Of a stretch of DNA of 64,000 nt, positions 1-11,793 are shown in pieces (position 1 is the first letter of the stretch; the number at the start of each line of letters is the position of its first letter). The notes beneath the pieces were generated by a model. That model searched no databases. It saw only the letters and a list, made by a program, of their open reading frames with translations, and had not been told where the DNA came from. This DNA comes from Cryptomeria japonica. Taxonomy: Eukaryota > Streptophyta > Pinopsida > Cupressales > Cupressaceae. Position numbers and translations under genes: made by a program. The stretch is from contig NC_081408.1 of the NCBI RefSeq assembly GCF_030272615.1, positions 401,667,889 through 401,731,888 of the forward strand, given 5' to 3'.

Positions 1-1849
1 TTAAAATCTATCTGTCAAACTAACATAGCTGCTTAGTTCAATGTCATACCTTTTGGATTCTAAAATTGGATAGTCATTTTGAAAATGCCTTTTCCCCCAC
101 TTTTTTGCTACAACTGACTACTTCTGTAATGCTAAGGCTGGCAGCAATCAGTATTCTTCAACACGCTCTCTGTTTGTAGGGAACCAACTTGTTTCTCTGT
201 GGGAAATTAGAATTATTCTCCCCTTAATGTCTTCTGTTATGGACCTAACTGTAAATCAACTATAACTTGACAGGAAAAAACTGAAAATGAAATGATTAAA
301 ATAAGAACAAAAATCAATTAGTGTCTGAAATATACTGGAATGCTGGAAATTGTTTAAAAACAGAAATAAGTCTGAAATTGGAACTTAACTGGGGGGGGTG
401 GGGGGTGCTGTTGATCTATCAGTTTGAGTACCCCTTGGTGGATCAGATAGTTGCCCGGTTTGTTGAAGGTGTGCGTAAGTGCACCTTGACCTTAGTGAGA
501 GGAAGGCACACTCCTTCGCCACGTTTGAACTGAACATTTTGTTTTTCTAGAAAATGAAAATATTACCAGAAAATATCAAGAGGGTACATAAAAAGAGAAT
601 TCAAGGAGTGTGGATGCCAACTTAGGTCTAATTTAAGGATAGTATGGGTGCTGCAGTGGCCCAGCACAATCTTTAGACTGTGCACAAGAGCTTATTGATA
701 ACCTCTTTTCAGTTTAACCTTTTTATCTTTTTGCATGTGGAATGCCTAGTTTGCTTACAAAAATTGCATTTAATAAACAAAAGCCCAGCAAGACCCGAAC
801 GCTGGGTCATATTAACATGTACTGACAAAAAGAGAAAATCAGTATAAGGAAATAAACCAACCCCACGGTTAAGTTAGAGGCTTTTATTAAATGTTAAGCA
901 CTAATAGAGCTCCAGAGCCTAAAATAATTTAAATAGCTCAGAGACTCAGTTCGACTAAGACAAAAATGTGCTAAAATACTTTAATGGGTTAGGGCATACC
1001 TGGAATTTGGTTTGATGTGGATGTTGACTTTTGTGATGCTGTGGTAGAGATCTAGAACTTGAAAGCTGGAATGATGAATTATCAGAGCATGTGATGATTG
1101 GATCTTGAGCTTTGTTGCTTAAGCTGCCCTGTTTGTATTCATCCTATATTTTCTCATAACTCATAAATACCAAGTTTATTCAGGGATCCAAAACAGTGTT
1201 GACCTCATGGGAACATGGACAGAGCATTAATAGGGTTTTCTTATCATTTCTTTAAGAGGTTATTAGCTCATTCTTATTAACTTCACAGAAAAAGAAAATA
1301 TAAGACTTAATGGCATTTCAAAAGCTTGGCTTGTGCATGTAATTGCCCCAGCTGCCGTAGGGCATCTTCATCTGATTTCCTTCCCTTGGTTCTATCCACT
1401 CAAGCTAAGTGCATCTGTTGTGTTGCCCTTATAAATATCGGGGAAAAAGCAATTTTTGGTAAAAAAATTGTATTTTCTGAACCATTAGTTTTGATACTCA
1501 TTTATAGATAACTGAAGGTTAGACCAAAAATTGTATTTTCTGAACCATTAGTTTTGATACTCATTTATAGATAACTGAAGGTTAGTTCCTAGGTTGTACA
1601 AATGAGTGTTTTTGACAGGTACTTTTAGGCATTTGCCCTTCTTTTATATTAAATTTTTTGAAGTTCTCCATGTCATGTGCCTGAATCTAGTGAATGCATG
1701 ATTTGCATAGCTGTCTAATTTTTCTTTGCATTCTATTGTCTAATATGGTAGTTTATGTGTTTTGCTGAGTAGATAGTGTGCTTGGTCTGCTGTTTTATTA
1801 TTGGGCTAAATACAACTTGCATTTGCTTATTCCTGTCTTTTTGATGAAG
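1..1849 (+). other. Upstream intron of the bZIP gene (partial)
   Basis: This stretch runs up to the AG acceptor at 1848-1849 of the leucine-zipper exon. I searched it for the bZIP basic region (N-x7-R signature) on the + strand and did not find it, so the preceding exon lies before base 1. The stretch is AT-rich, with short unsupported ORFs only. It contains a 63-bp-period tandem duplication near 1463-1585 and a G-run near 391-407. Confidence 0.7.
1463..1585. repeat. Perfect 60-bp tandem duplication in intron
   Basis: A segment of about 60 bp containing TATTTTCTGAACCATTAG and ending in GAAGGTTAG occurs at about 1463-1522 and again at 1526-1585. The period is 63 bp and the copies look identical. 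This indicates a recent local duplication. It has no coding meaning. Confidence 0.9.
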
Positions 1850-1921
1850 GCATACACTGTGGAGCTAGAGGCTCAGGTGACTCAATTGAAAGAAGAGAAT
1901 GCAGAATTAAGCAGGCTAGAG
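1850..1921 (+). CDS. bZIP transcription factor, leucine-zipper exon (GBF4/ABI5-like, group A)
   Basis: This is an internal exon of 24 codons in phase 0, bounded by AG at 1848-1849 and GT at 1922. It begins AYTVELEAQV and continues TQLKEENAELSRLE. This is the start of the leucine zipper that follows the basic region in plant group-A bZIP proteins (ABF/AREB, ABI5, GBF4), where AYT-ELE after the basic region is a family hallmark. An intron just before AYT is also usual for this family. The protein should be a nuclear, dimeric factor binding ABRE/G-box (ACGT) elements in abscisic-acid or seed/stress signalling; that role is inferred from the family. The basic region is upstream of the window. Heptad leucines L (ELE), L (QLK), L (ELS) are visible. 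The next exon is at 4263. Confidence 0.92.
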
Positions 1922-2289
1922 GTATGCTTCTTCAAATGCTTATGATTGCAATTATGTGGCCGAAGATTTTTGGTCACTTGAATCTGAAACTGATAATAGA
2001 ATTCAATAAACCCTCATTGAAATCCAAGAGGATGTGTACTTTTATTTAAGACTGAAATTCCAAATAATATACAGAATCTAGAATATTTGAAAAACAAGAA
2101 TGGTATTAAAATTATTAGAACCTTTTCTTAAACAGTTAAACCATATCTTGGGCAATGGCCCACCTCGGCAATAATAAGCAGTTCCAATTCCTTACAATTT
2201 CCCTTCTGTGCTCTCGTGTTAGGTTCTCAACATCTATTTCGCTACAGAAGGGAGCAGGTCAGAAAATTGTGCCAGCAGTACCATGCTCT

Positions 2290-3920
2290 TCTTCATCAGC
2301 TTCTTTGGCAATCTATAATGCTTCTTCTTTCTTTTGTAAACCACAGGCCGTAACAATGTTTGTGAACTTGCTTGATGAACTTGTTATCATTTAGGAATGC
2401 TTGATGATCCAAGAGTCTTGGATATTAGAGTTTGTTTATCTCAGGGATACTAAGCATTTCTATATTTTTTTACTTTCTCTGAGGTACACTTTGTCCTTGG
2501 GCTTTGGGGTAGACTTCCTTAGCTTTATCCTTAAATTCTGCAACATCTTCCCTGATCTCAGTTTCTTCTCCTAGCTCAGGCATTGCAGTGGCAACAATCT
2601 GCGTTGCATTTTGCACTGTATCTTATTTACTTTCATATCCTTCTCCTTCGTTAGCCATCTGTTCCTTGTCCTTCTTAGTGAGGTCGATATACTTATAAGG
2701 GTCCCTGAGGATAATCTTCATTTTTTTGAGCTCATTGTCAACATCAGGAGTGGTCCTGGATAAGCAGGTTTCCCCTTTTTTTCTTAGCTTTAATATCTCT
2801 GAACCTTGCTCATAAGTTTCTCCTTTCTAGGAACTTGGCATAGTTCTTGCATTTCTTTGTCAGATTGTCCATCTCATCCACATTGCAAAGATGGCCATTT
2901 TTATGGCTAGTTATCATTTTTTAGCATTTAGGAACCTCTCAAGATCATAATTTCTGAAATTCCTCTTCACACAATTTTTCTGCAGGATGGAATTTATTAT
3001 TTGAAGGGCACACTTGTGATAAAAATAATACCCCTGCCACCACTGGTAAGGTTAACAATGCTTGCTTTCCAATTTCCCCAAATCTTCATTGTCAGATCCA
3101 ATTTGCCTGATGAGTTATAGGTAAATAAGTCTTTGGGGAACATGCAAGGGCAGCTCATATGGAATAACCTTTAGCTCCACACACCTGGATTAAGGTGCAG
3201 TAAGAATCTAAATACCAACCCGCCCAATTGTGGGCCAGATTGGAAGTGATAATGACTTGCTTGGGTCTCAGTATTTACCTTGCAGATAAACTCATTCTTT
3301 CCCTATCTTTGCAGAACACGATCCTCTATAGAGGAGTGACAAAGTAAACCCCAAAGTAGAAATATTCTGCATATTTAAGTGCCCATCCATGTGTTTGCAC
3401 CACAACTGAAGGGGCCTTTTCCTCACCTTCTTCATTATTGGGTCACTGGCATACCTACAATTCGATTTTCTTGCTCCGTGTCTTCTTATGCATACAAGAA
3501 TAATAGACAGTACTGAATGGTGCCTGAAATACTTGGGAGCTTTTCCAGCTTTGTATTGTGTTAACTCGTTGTCAATCACTTAAGACACATTGTGATCAGG
3601 CTGTAAGCATGTAGCTCATAAGAAAATTGTTGTGGCTTGTTCGATAACCTATCATAGTCAAATTCGACAACCTGACAAGGTGTTTTGTAAATACTTGTTG
3701 AAGATCTCTACATTGAAATGTTCTAGCACATCATCAGGCGTGTTCCTTCAACCAAACAACCTTTTGGTCTCATAGTATATGTGCTTTCGTAACTCCATAT
3801 TTCTTTACATTGTCCTATTGCAATTGTCTTGAATAGCTTGCCATTCAAAAGCATTAAGTTTTCTATCTTTGATGCTCTTCTAGTTTAGGGCCATTTTAAA
3901 CCAGAATCACTTTTCTATTA
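2290..3920 (-). pseudogene. Degenerate antisense coding remnant, unknown family
   Basis: Reading the minus strand downwards gives long stretches of plausible protein interrupted by stops and frame changes. About 3720-3850 reads QAIQDNCNRTM, a stop, then RNMELRKHIYYETKRLFG. The open block 3292-3579 includes KAPKYFRHHSV and RRHGARKSNCRYASDP. About 3150-3200 reads RCVELKVIPYELP, and about 2640-2740 reads LKKMKIILRDPYKYIDLT. About 2480-2570 is glutamate-rich. Composition and length (over 500 codons in total) argue for a real ancestral protein, but I do not recognise the family. There are no transposase, RT or protease motifs. It sits antisense inside the bZIP intron, so it is probably an inserted mobile-element gene. 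A segment resembles part of the unknown ORF at 8590-11793 (Y-x-LP...R-I-L...RQ), so the two may be distant relatives. Confidence 0.5.
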
Positions 3921-4262
3921 TCATTCTATGTAACATGTTCTCCTTAAGCTGCCGAGGGAGAATACCTTTACTGCAATTTGCATTCTTGTTCAGAAAGGTT
4001 TGCTGTAGAATGTGAAGTGGCACAGAATTAATTTTAAACTATTATTAGTTTTATCAAAATTTTATCTAAATTACTCCACTGTCACCTGTGTGTCAAATGT
4101 CCTCCAGTTGGAAACTGAAGTTTACAATTTATGTTCTGAATTTGTGTGAAATTAAATCTCATAAAATCACTCTCATGAAATGCTTCTTGCTGTTGGACTT
4201 TAATGTGAATATTGTTGCTTTATGAAGTATATACTTATGGTGCTTGTTATTTTGATTAACAG

Positions 4263-4292
4263 GAGGTGGCAAAAAAGAAAAGGTTCAAACAG
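4263..4292 (+). CDS. bZIP gene, 30-bp penultimate exon
   Basis: This is a ten-codon exon in phase 0 with acceptor AG at 4261-4262 and donor GTACAA at 4293. It encodes EVAKKKRFKQ. In GBF4-like proteins the zipper is followed by a basic stretch ending in RFKQLME, and the next exon here begins LME, so this small exon bridges zipper and C-terminal tail. It is too short to be found by ORF length; it is supported by splice sites, phase and protein continuity on both sides. Confidence 0.85.
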
Positions 4293-5757
4293 GTACAAAC
4301 AATTGTGTATATTTCTATTTACATAGTTGGACTTGTCCATCTGGAATAAGTTAAGATATATAGCCTATATGTCAGGATTTCCCCGTGTTTTCTGATTTTG
4401 AAGAAATCTCTGTCAAAATATACTGAAAGATACATCTAATTAGCATTCCCTGAGATTTGCGAGTAAACTAGATCTAGATGTTTAACATATGAGAATTTTA
4501 CTCATGAATTAGGTTACGTACAAAGAAAACCTTTTGGTGGCAATTAAATTTGGTGCTGTTATCTTTCAAGTTCTATGTTTAATTTAAATACAGTCTGATA
4601 TTTGTGCTAGGTTTAAATGAATTGTTTCAATTATATCCTGCCAATATCATGCCTGTAGGATATTCTTTGTACAGATCATTTTTAACCATCGAATTTCCCT
4701 ATACGTGAAGCATCAGCTTTTCTTTTGGTTTGGATGGGAACTTGTGCTCCCTCCATGGGGTGGTGTTGACTATGGCAAAATCGTTTTCTTCTGATCCTTG
4801 ATTTGGCATAAATCTAGATATCTTTGGTGCATGTCCTGGTTTATAATGAGGAAGAATTTTGATTGTTGTGGAATGTGCATTGTGATAGTTCCCTTCAATG
4901 TTTCTTAAGAACTCAACATCCAGTTGCCTTATTTGGTTGCTTTGACTTAACCGACAATAATAGTTGGTGTTGTGGCGATAGGTGGGCTTCTAGATTTTTG
5001 TGCACAATGTTATAGTGCATTGGGTGATTCTCTCTTTTCTAAATACCATATGGAGGTAGAAACTGAAATAATAAACTTCCCAAATTGATCAAGTCTCTTA
5101 CCATGCCATGATCTAGAAGATGTAGATTTGTATTGATTTTTGTTCTTTATAAAAATCTCGGACAAGAAATCCAATGAAATTAAGATCTCTAAAAATGAAG
5201 GAAATAATTTGAATATGAAGAGAATTAAGGAGCTCTGGCTGGAGGAGGGGGAGGGGAATTTTTCACTAGGCAACAGCCCCTCAGTGGTCAAGATTGATTA
5301 CTACATCGATATGATTTAAGGTTGAGTGCTATTCTTATTTTTCTAGACTCAGTGGATCTGTTGTTTTTGGTTGTAGAGGGTTGGCTATAACTTTCTGCTC
5401 ACTTTTTTAGGAGATATGGTTAGACTCCAAGTATCAGTTTTCTATCTGCTGGCAGACAGACACCAGCCATGGATGTTGTGAGATATTTTCGGAGGTCATT
5501 CTCTGGATCCCCTGAGCACTAGTCAGGGCAACACAGTTTAGGTTATTCTCCAATGGGCATCATTTGATACTTCATTGCTCTTTTGTAATAATTGAGGAGA
5601 TGTTGGTCCGTTGTCTTGTGATACAAATTAGGGTCAGCTTCCATGATCTACTTGGGCTCTCTCTTCTTTAGAAAAGGGTCCTCTTCTATCATGGCTGTTT
5701 GTAATGTTTGTGATAAATGGCATAATTTTTTTGAGATGTTTAGGATTTAGTACCAGG

Positions 5758-6172
5758 GTTCCACGGGGACGTGTCCCCCCCAAAATAACCCACGTCCCTT
5801 GTAGGGGGACGTTTCCGAGACTTGGGGACTTGGGGGAAATGTCCCCCCACAATATCACCACTTCTGCCACCTCTGGCGAGGATGCCACGGGGTCGCTTGC
5901 TATATGTCACATGCCATTATATACTGATTGCAACCTTTAACTTCATGAAAATTTGTTGGCCTTTCATGGGGTGCTCACAGAGATGTTATATTGCAGATTT
6001 TGCCTTTAAGATTTCAATTCACCTCTATTTTTATATCAGCACCGCTTCCCCACCACCCCTCCACCGCTGCCGTCCCCCCACCGTCCCCAAATTTAGGCCC
6101 TTGGTCTCTCCGTCTCTGAAACCCGTCCCCGCGCCCCCCTGTCCCCCAGTCAGGAAACTCCGTGGACCACTG
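5758..6172. repeat. C/G-run-rich interspersed repeat, possibly a non-autonomous element
   Basis: A block of about 410 bp is full of CCCC/GGGG runs in otherwise AT-rich intron. Its left end reads TTCCACGGGGACGTGTCCCC and its right end reads CCCCAGTCAGGAAACTCCGTGG, so the outermost CCACGG/CCGTGG bases are inverted. Repeated GGGGAC/GTCCCC words occur throughout. No transposase is present. The inverted ends are short and no target-site duplication was found, so a MITE-like origin is only a guess. Confidence 0.3.
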
Positions 6173-8139
6173 GGATTTACTTGCTTTTGGTTCATCCCCC
6201 TAGTTAATAATTTGTTGTTTTAATATTTTAGCGTGGAGTCTCCTTTTGGACCCCTTAAGTGAATTTTGCAGGTTGTATGATTTGAGGACCATTGACCTAC
6301 GTTGGTCATATGTGGACATTGAATGAATTTGTTTCATTTTTTCTTGTTTCTGATGCTAAACAATATGGAATTTGATGCCTAGAAGACATAAACAATAACA
6401 ATGAAAATTAGAAGAGATAAAAGGAAATGATGCATGTTTAAACATACAGGTGCTCATGATCTGTAAGGCCAGTTATGGAAATATCTTTATTGTCAATTGA
6501 ATGCACATCAAGTGTCAACAATCTCAATTCTAGTGTATGAAAAGAGTTGTCTTTCATGACTCATATTGACCACATAATTAATAGAAAATGATAAATAATT
6601 TATTATCGAGGATCATTTGTCATTAATAATGGCCTAAACCTCATCCATAGTATATGCTTAATGAACTTTACTGGTAATACTAATTCATCTATTAAAAATG
6701 ATCTCAAACAGCCGAAATACACTAGACAAAAATGTCTATTATCATAAATGTGAAAATTGACTAGTTGTAGCACTAGGTGGGGCACCTCATTGAAGGGCAT
6801 TCAATGGTTAGTTTTTTGACAAACTATTTCCTTCTGTTACTGCAAATGTAGGTATGTTTTGTGCATGAGCTGCTTCATTAATCAAGAGGAACTTTGATTG
6901 TTATGAGAGGTGGTTTATGCTTAGTGCTTGGTAATGAATCTAAAATTTTAATATCTCAAGCTCCATTGTCGCCTTGTTTGGCTGCTAATATGAGCCTGCA
7001 TCCCAGGAGAATAGTCCAAGACTCTGAAGCATGGTAACATTCCATTTACATAGCATAGACATGGTGTGGTAGGTGTTAATGGAACTCAATTACCTGGGTT
7101 CAAAGAATAATAAAATTTCAAATTTGAACAAAATACTGCTCTATTGCTCTCTTCTGTTCTTCTTTCTGCTGTTGTCGAAATCTCTCTCACCATCTCCATA
7201 ATCCTTCCCACTATCAAGTGCTAAGTTATGGCCATGGCCTTCTCCTACCTGCTTTATGGGCTCTCTCTTCAAGCTTCTTTGATATCTGCAACTTATTCAG
7301 AAACCAACTAGTTCTGCAAGAAGGATCTTCGCTGATTTATACAACATACAAGGTAATTAATTGCCCAGCCACTCTTGCATGTCAACAAAGAGAAAGATCA
7401 GCTGTTCAATGAATGAGATGGAAGAAATATTGGATAAAAGAAAAAGCTTTGAACAACAGATTTATCTGTACCTTGTAGGACCTGGAATTTTATTTTTGTG
7501 GTTCTAGGAAGACTAGAAGCTTGTGAGAGAAATGAATAAATAAATAAATTATTTTTGATTTCAACGAATGCCAAAGAATAACTTAAAGGGACTGGAATGC
7601 ACATAAGGTACAATAGCAGAGAACTAGGCAGAGGGGGCGTAATGTCCTGTTGATGTGTGTTTTATGCACATACAAGCATCAGAATAAAATACCAAAGTAC
7701 TTTACCCTCTCTTTAACAAAATCACCTCAGATGCTAAGGGTAAGATCAACTAAAATGATTCCAAGGTTTCTATAGTCAGGTCTTGACGAGTGGGTAACTC
7801 AATGGTCGATATGAATTGCTGTTTTCACTTGGGGACTTACACAATTGTTCGAATCAACTTTGCTTATCATGAATGTGGAATAGGTGTGCTGATAACTTAG
7901 GATTTAACAATGAAGCTCTTGACTCAATTCTAACAAGACTTTCTAAAAAAAGGCAAAAGGGGAATAGGGTTAGGAAGTCTATTCTAAAGCCTAGAATGCA
8001 AGAAGTGATGAACAAATTCAGTGGAATCAAACTAGGCAAGGTCTCATCATCAAGTCGAACAGATTTTGACACGAGCTTAGTGTAATCATCTAAGGTGTAT
8101 TTCATAGATTTTCAAATTACTACCTTCAAACATTGATAC

Positions 8140-8605
8140 CACCAAGTTGATGCATAACAATGGACGTATCATAATCGAAGTTAAGTTTGCATAAATTTCC
8201 AGTTGACCACGCAAGGCGCACTTACAATCAGCAAGAGGCTAGTGGTTCGGATAAATGGATTCCACACAAATACATTCAACAATTTTTTTCATTCAATCTA
8301 ACAAACTTGAAAGCAAATTCTAATCTAAAATTCTAATCTAACTTGGAGGAATTGAGAACCTTGAATGCAAGACAACACTTAAACAAAAATCACTATCAAG
8401 TCGAACAATGATTTATATTCAAATCTGCAGCATCTTCCAACAATTCTCAAAAATCTCTCTTACAAATGAGAGGCAATGGGGTATATATAGAGTCTCATAC
8501 AAAATGGATAGCCAAGATTCAATCAAAATCAAGGGCCAAGATCATGCCAACAAAGCCCTAGAGTTGCCCTATTAGGGTTTACATAAAAATTAGGGCCACC
8601 AACAT
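8140..8605 (-). mobile_element. Candidate LTR (minus strand) with TATA box
   Basis: On the minus strand a segment beginning TGTTGGTGGCCC (from 8605 downwards) contains a clear TATA box, CTATATATACCCC, near 8470-8485. It is followed by about 300 bp of R/U5-like sequence. Just past its low end the minus strand reads TGGTATCAATG (about 8125-8137), close to the initiator-Met tRNA primer site TGGTATCAGAGC used by many plant LTR elements. The unknown ORF 8590-11793 ends inside its first bases. No second copy or target-site duplication was found, so the exact ends and the pairing are uncertain. Confidence 0.4.
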
Positions 8606-11600
8606 ATGGCCCAATAGAAAGACACCGAGCCATCAAATAGAAGATTCCGTCCTGCATCTCTTTCTCTCACAGCATAATCCAAGAATCTAGCTAATACGAA
8701 ATCTAATTCCTCCATGGAAATGTTGGGTAAGGTATCCTGCTGTAAATCAATCACGTCCAATGCATCCGAGCAAGCATCCAAGGTGTTCTCCCAATCTGGC
8801 ATAAGCTTTTGCGAATTGTGAACATGAATCAACAAAGACACTAAGTCATCCATCTGACTCTTCTTCAAAGAGTCCAACTGATTGAAGTACATGAACTTCA
8901 TCTTGTCTCTCAATTCTGCTAAGTGTAAACCACTGGCTTCATTGACATCAACCCCCAATAATTTCTCAATTGAGGCAAGGATCTTCGACTGAATATCATG
9001 AATTGATCCTTCCATCTCTGCACAATTCTTTTGTGTGCTCTCCTAAGTTAATTTCTTCATGGCCAATGAACAATACCAGCCATGAAAATCGTATATATCT
9101 CCATTATGCACAATATTCTCCTTGATCAATGTGGACGTAGGAACTTTCTCAAAGCTCTGAGGCGTGGAATAGTCTTCTCCTGAATAGGTTGGAATTCCTC
9201 CCAAACTCCCTCTAGATATTGTATCCTAAATATGAGTGCCATTGTCCTGTCAAAAGCCTCATAATGTGTATGTAGTCCACGATGTGGGATTCTCACGCCT
9301 TATCCCTACAATATACTCTTCGAGTCTGATATTTTCTTCTTCATACTTCTCTTTCTTCTCTATCTCCCTATCCAATCTCGCACTGATTGCCCTGAGAGTA
9401 TCACCAACGTCCTGGAACTCTTGCTCGTTTGTAGTACGACCAAGGGCAATTGAAGTAATCTGGAAATCCATGGGAGTTGCAATGTCCTTCGTCACATCTC
9501 CAATAGGAACAACCACCTGCGCAATCTGCATTCGTGTCTCATCTCTCGCTATATGTGACAAAATCTTAGCTTCTTTGGTTCTTTTTCCTTGTTGCTCCTA
9601 GCTAATTAGTCATCAATGTCGTCAATTGGCTGCGCCTGCACCATCGTCTTACTTTTCTCCATACTCTTCATCAGCCAATCAAGAATAACGGTCATCTCCA
9701 TACCATCATCGAGACATCTCTCGATCAAGCTCTCTCAATGCCGAGATAACATCATCATCATCATTAGGATTATCCTTGGTCAAATCATATACATTCTTCC
9801 CTAAACTAACCTCCAAAAGGACAGTAGGAGATCCCGACTGATCATCATCGTCATTAGGTTCTGCAGATGTAGCTGTGGCATATAAATCCTGGACATTCTC
9901 TGGTAATATCACCGTGTTGGAACATTGTTCAATCTTGTTGTTCTATTTTGGCACTTCAACTTCTTTGATTGATGAAACACTGAGGGGAGGTGAAGGATTG
10001 ATAGGTGAAGGAATGATAATCTTTTGCTTCTTCTTCGTAACCTCCTCAATCTTCTTCTCTCTAGCTTTGACTTCTCCTGGTGTGTTCTTCCTTCGCTTGG
10101 GAGCTTGACTTTCCTCATCCGCATGGATCCTTATGTCGTTGATAGTTCTTTGATCATCTTCGGAAGATGATTCCTCCTGTTTCATCTTTTCATAAGTGAA
10201 GATAACACCCATGTCAACTAACTTGTTCATCTGATTGTCTACCCATCCTCGGGAGAAACTCAAGACCTTTCTCATCAAAACATTCAAATCTATTACTTCT
10301 CGTTCTGACTAATTAGGCAATAGAATAGCCTTCTTCATTTCATTCTCATATTGTGGATGTGTATGATCCTTGTCATCTAATATTTGATCAGGAATGAGAG
10401 AAAGTCCACACTTCCTCATGAAATCCACAGACATTTTGGACCACATTCTTCTTTTCACTACTTGCTCGTCTATCAGGTTGGCCCAATAATCTTCTATGTC
10501 TACCTTGTGAATGAACTATCTCCCCTGGTCCTTTCAACTTTCTTATTCGGATCAAATCTTTCTCTTCTTTTGTATGTTGCAAGGCGATAAATTGCAAGTT
10601 CTTCAATCACTGTGCTAGCTGCTACGGCGGAATGGCAAACCTCCAATGTCTTCCCTACCGAAATAGGAAATGACATCCCCGTTCTATGTTTGTCCTTCTG
10701 GATAGAATCAAACTCCAGAAGTTGTCTCACCACCTCAAGTAATATCATTCTGTTTGTAGGATACCTAGGAAGCCTGTAAGGTTCGGATTGACATCCATGA
10801 ATCCTTAGGAATGTGAAAGTGAGAAACTGTATGTACCATGATCCATATTTCTCTATCAGCTCTGTTGCCTCCTTGGAAAACCTCTTGTGGATTCCGCCTT
10901 GCAACATCCGTGTTATGTACATAGTGAATGCATCATTCACTCTCTTATAATCTTCAATTTGATACATGTTCAGCTGTGGATAAACATTTATAACTTCTGA
11001 ACTGTCCTTGTCCATTCCCGACTTCACCTTTGCATATCAATCCTTTGTAGGTAACAAATCGTGCAAGTAGGTACACCAAATAGGAAGTCATGGCGAATGA
11101 CTTGGATCTCTCCACATTCTTTTGCTGAAAATCTAGATTTTCACTTATGATTTTTGACCGATTAATCAATGTTCCCTTCAAACAATCCTGGATGAAATAG
11201 AACATCCATCCATCATATATTGCACCCTGCGGCATCCCCATCACTCGGTTAAGCAGGAATACCAAATCACTATATTCATCCTTGAAATCTGTGCACATGA
11301 GTGTCTTGGGAGCCTTGGAATGATGAGACCTAGGGTCAATAATCCATTCCTTGTTCACTATGGTCTTGCACGTATCCATCTTTTTCTTATATCTTTCTTC
11401 ATATTCATCCTTGGTCCTATCTTTCATGTCTGCTCCACATGGAATTCCAAACACCTCAGCGAGGTAGGCAATGATGGCACCCTTAGGAGTCTTGATCATT
11501 CGGGAGCGAGGATCATTACATCGTGCACACTCCAGGATTAGCTCGTTGCACTGTATGGACTGTGGAAATCCAACGGCTTGATAAATACCACTCTTCATAA

Positions 11601-11793
11601 TGTTTGCATAAGCTGGGGAAGGAATCTGGCTTCCAATTCCAAACATCCATTGCCGCATCTGGTCCATGTTCAGGAAATGCATGTTTGTGTCTGTGATCTC
11701 CTTCCATCTGGATGACATCTTGGATTCTGGATAGAATTCCATCTCAACTATCTTCTATTGTTCCCTCCGAATGATAATTCTGGACTTTGACAT
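8590..11793 (-). pseudogene. Long unknown ORF (~1,067 codons), degenerate, LTR-associated
   Basis: From ATG at 11793 down to a stop at 8590 one minus-strand frame is open over most of its length. It is broken by a few stops (one 13 codons in) and by a frame change covering about 10500-10960. Visible parts in order: an N-terminal globular region rich in W, C and M (MSSRWKEITD, RVMGMPQGAIYDGWMFYF); a middle helical region (YRLPRYPTNRMILLEVVRQL); a lysine/arginine-rich stretch (PKRRKNTPGEVKAREKK) resembling a nuclear localisation signal; acidic DDDD patches; a coiled-coil segment (about 9300-9400, REIEKKEKYEEENIRLEEY); and a C-terminal helical domain (IQSKILASIEKLLGVDVNEA). I see no gag, protease, RT, integrase or transposase motif. 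It ends at a candidate LTR. It is most likely an accessory or captured gene of a non-autonomous LTR retrotransposon. Function is unknown. Confidence 0.55.

Noticed and set aside
1326-1511. Plus-strand ORF just upstream of the bZIP exon
   Set aside because: No basic-region signature, no splice sites compatible with the zipper exon, and it runs into the 63-bp duplication.
5634-6223. Overlapping Pro/Gly/Arg-rich ORFs on both strands
   Set aside because: They follow from CCCC/GGGG runs of a repeat; no motif or splice support.
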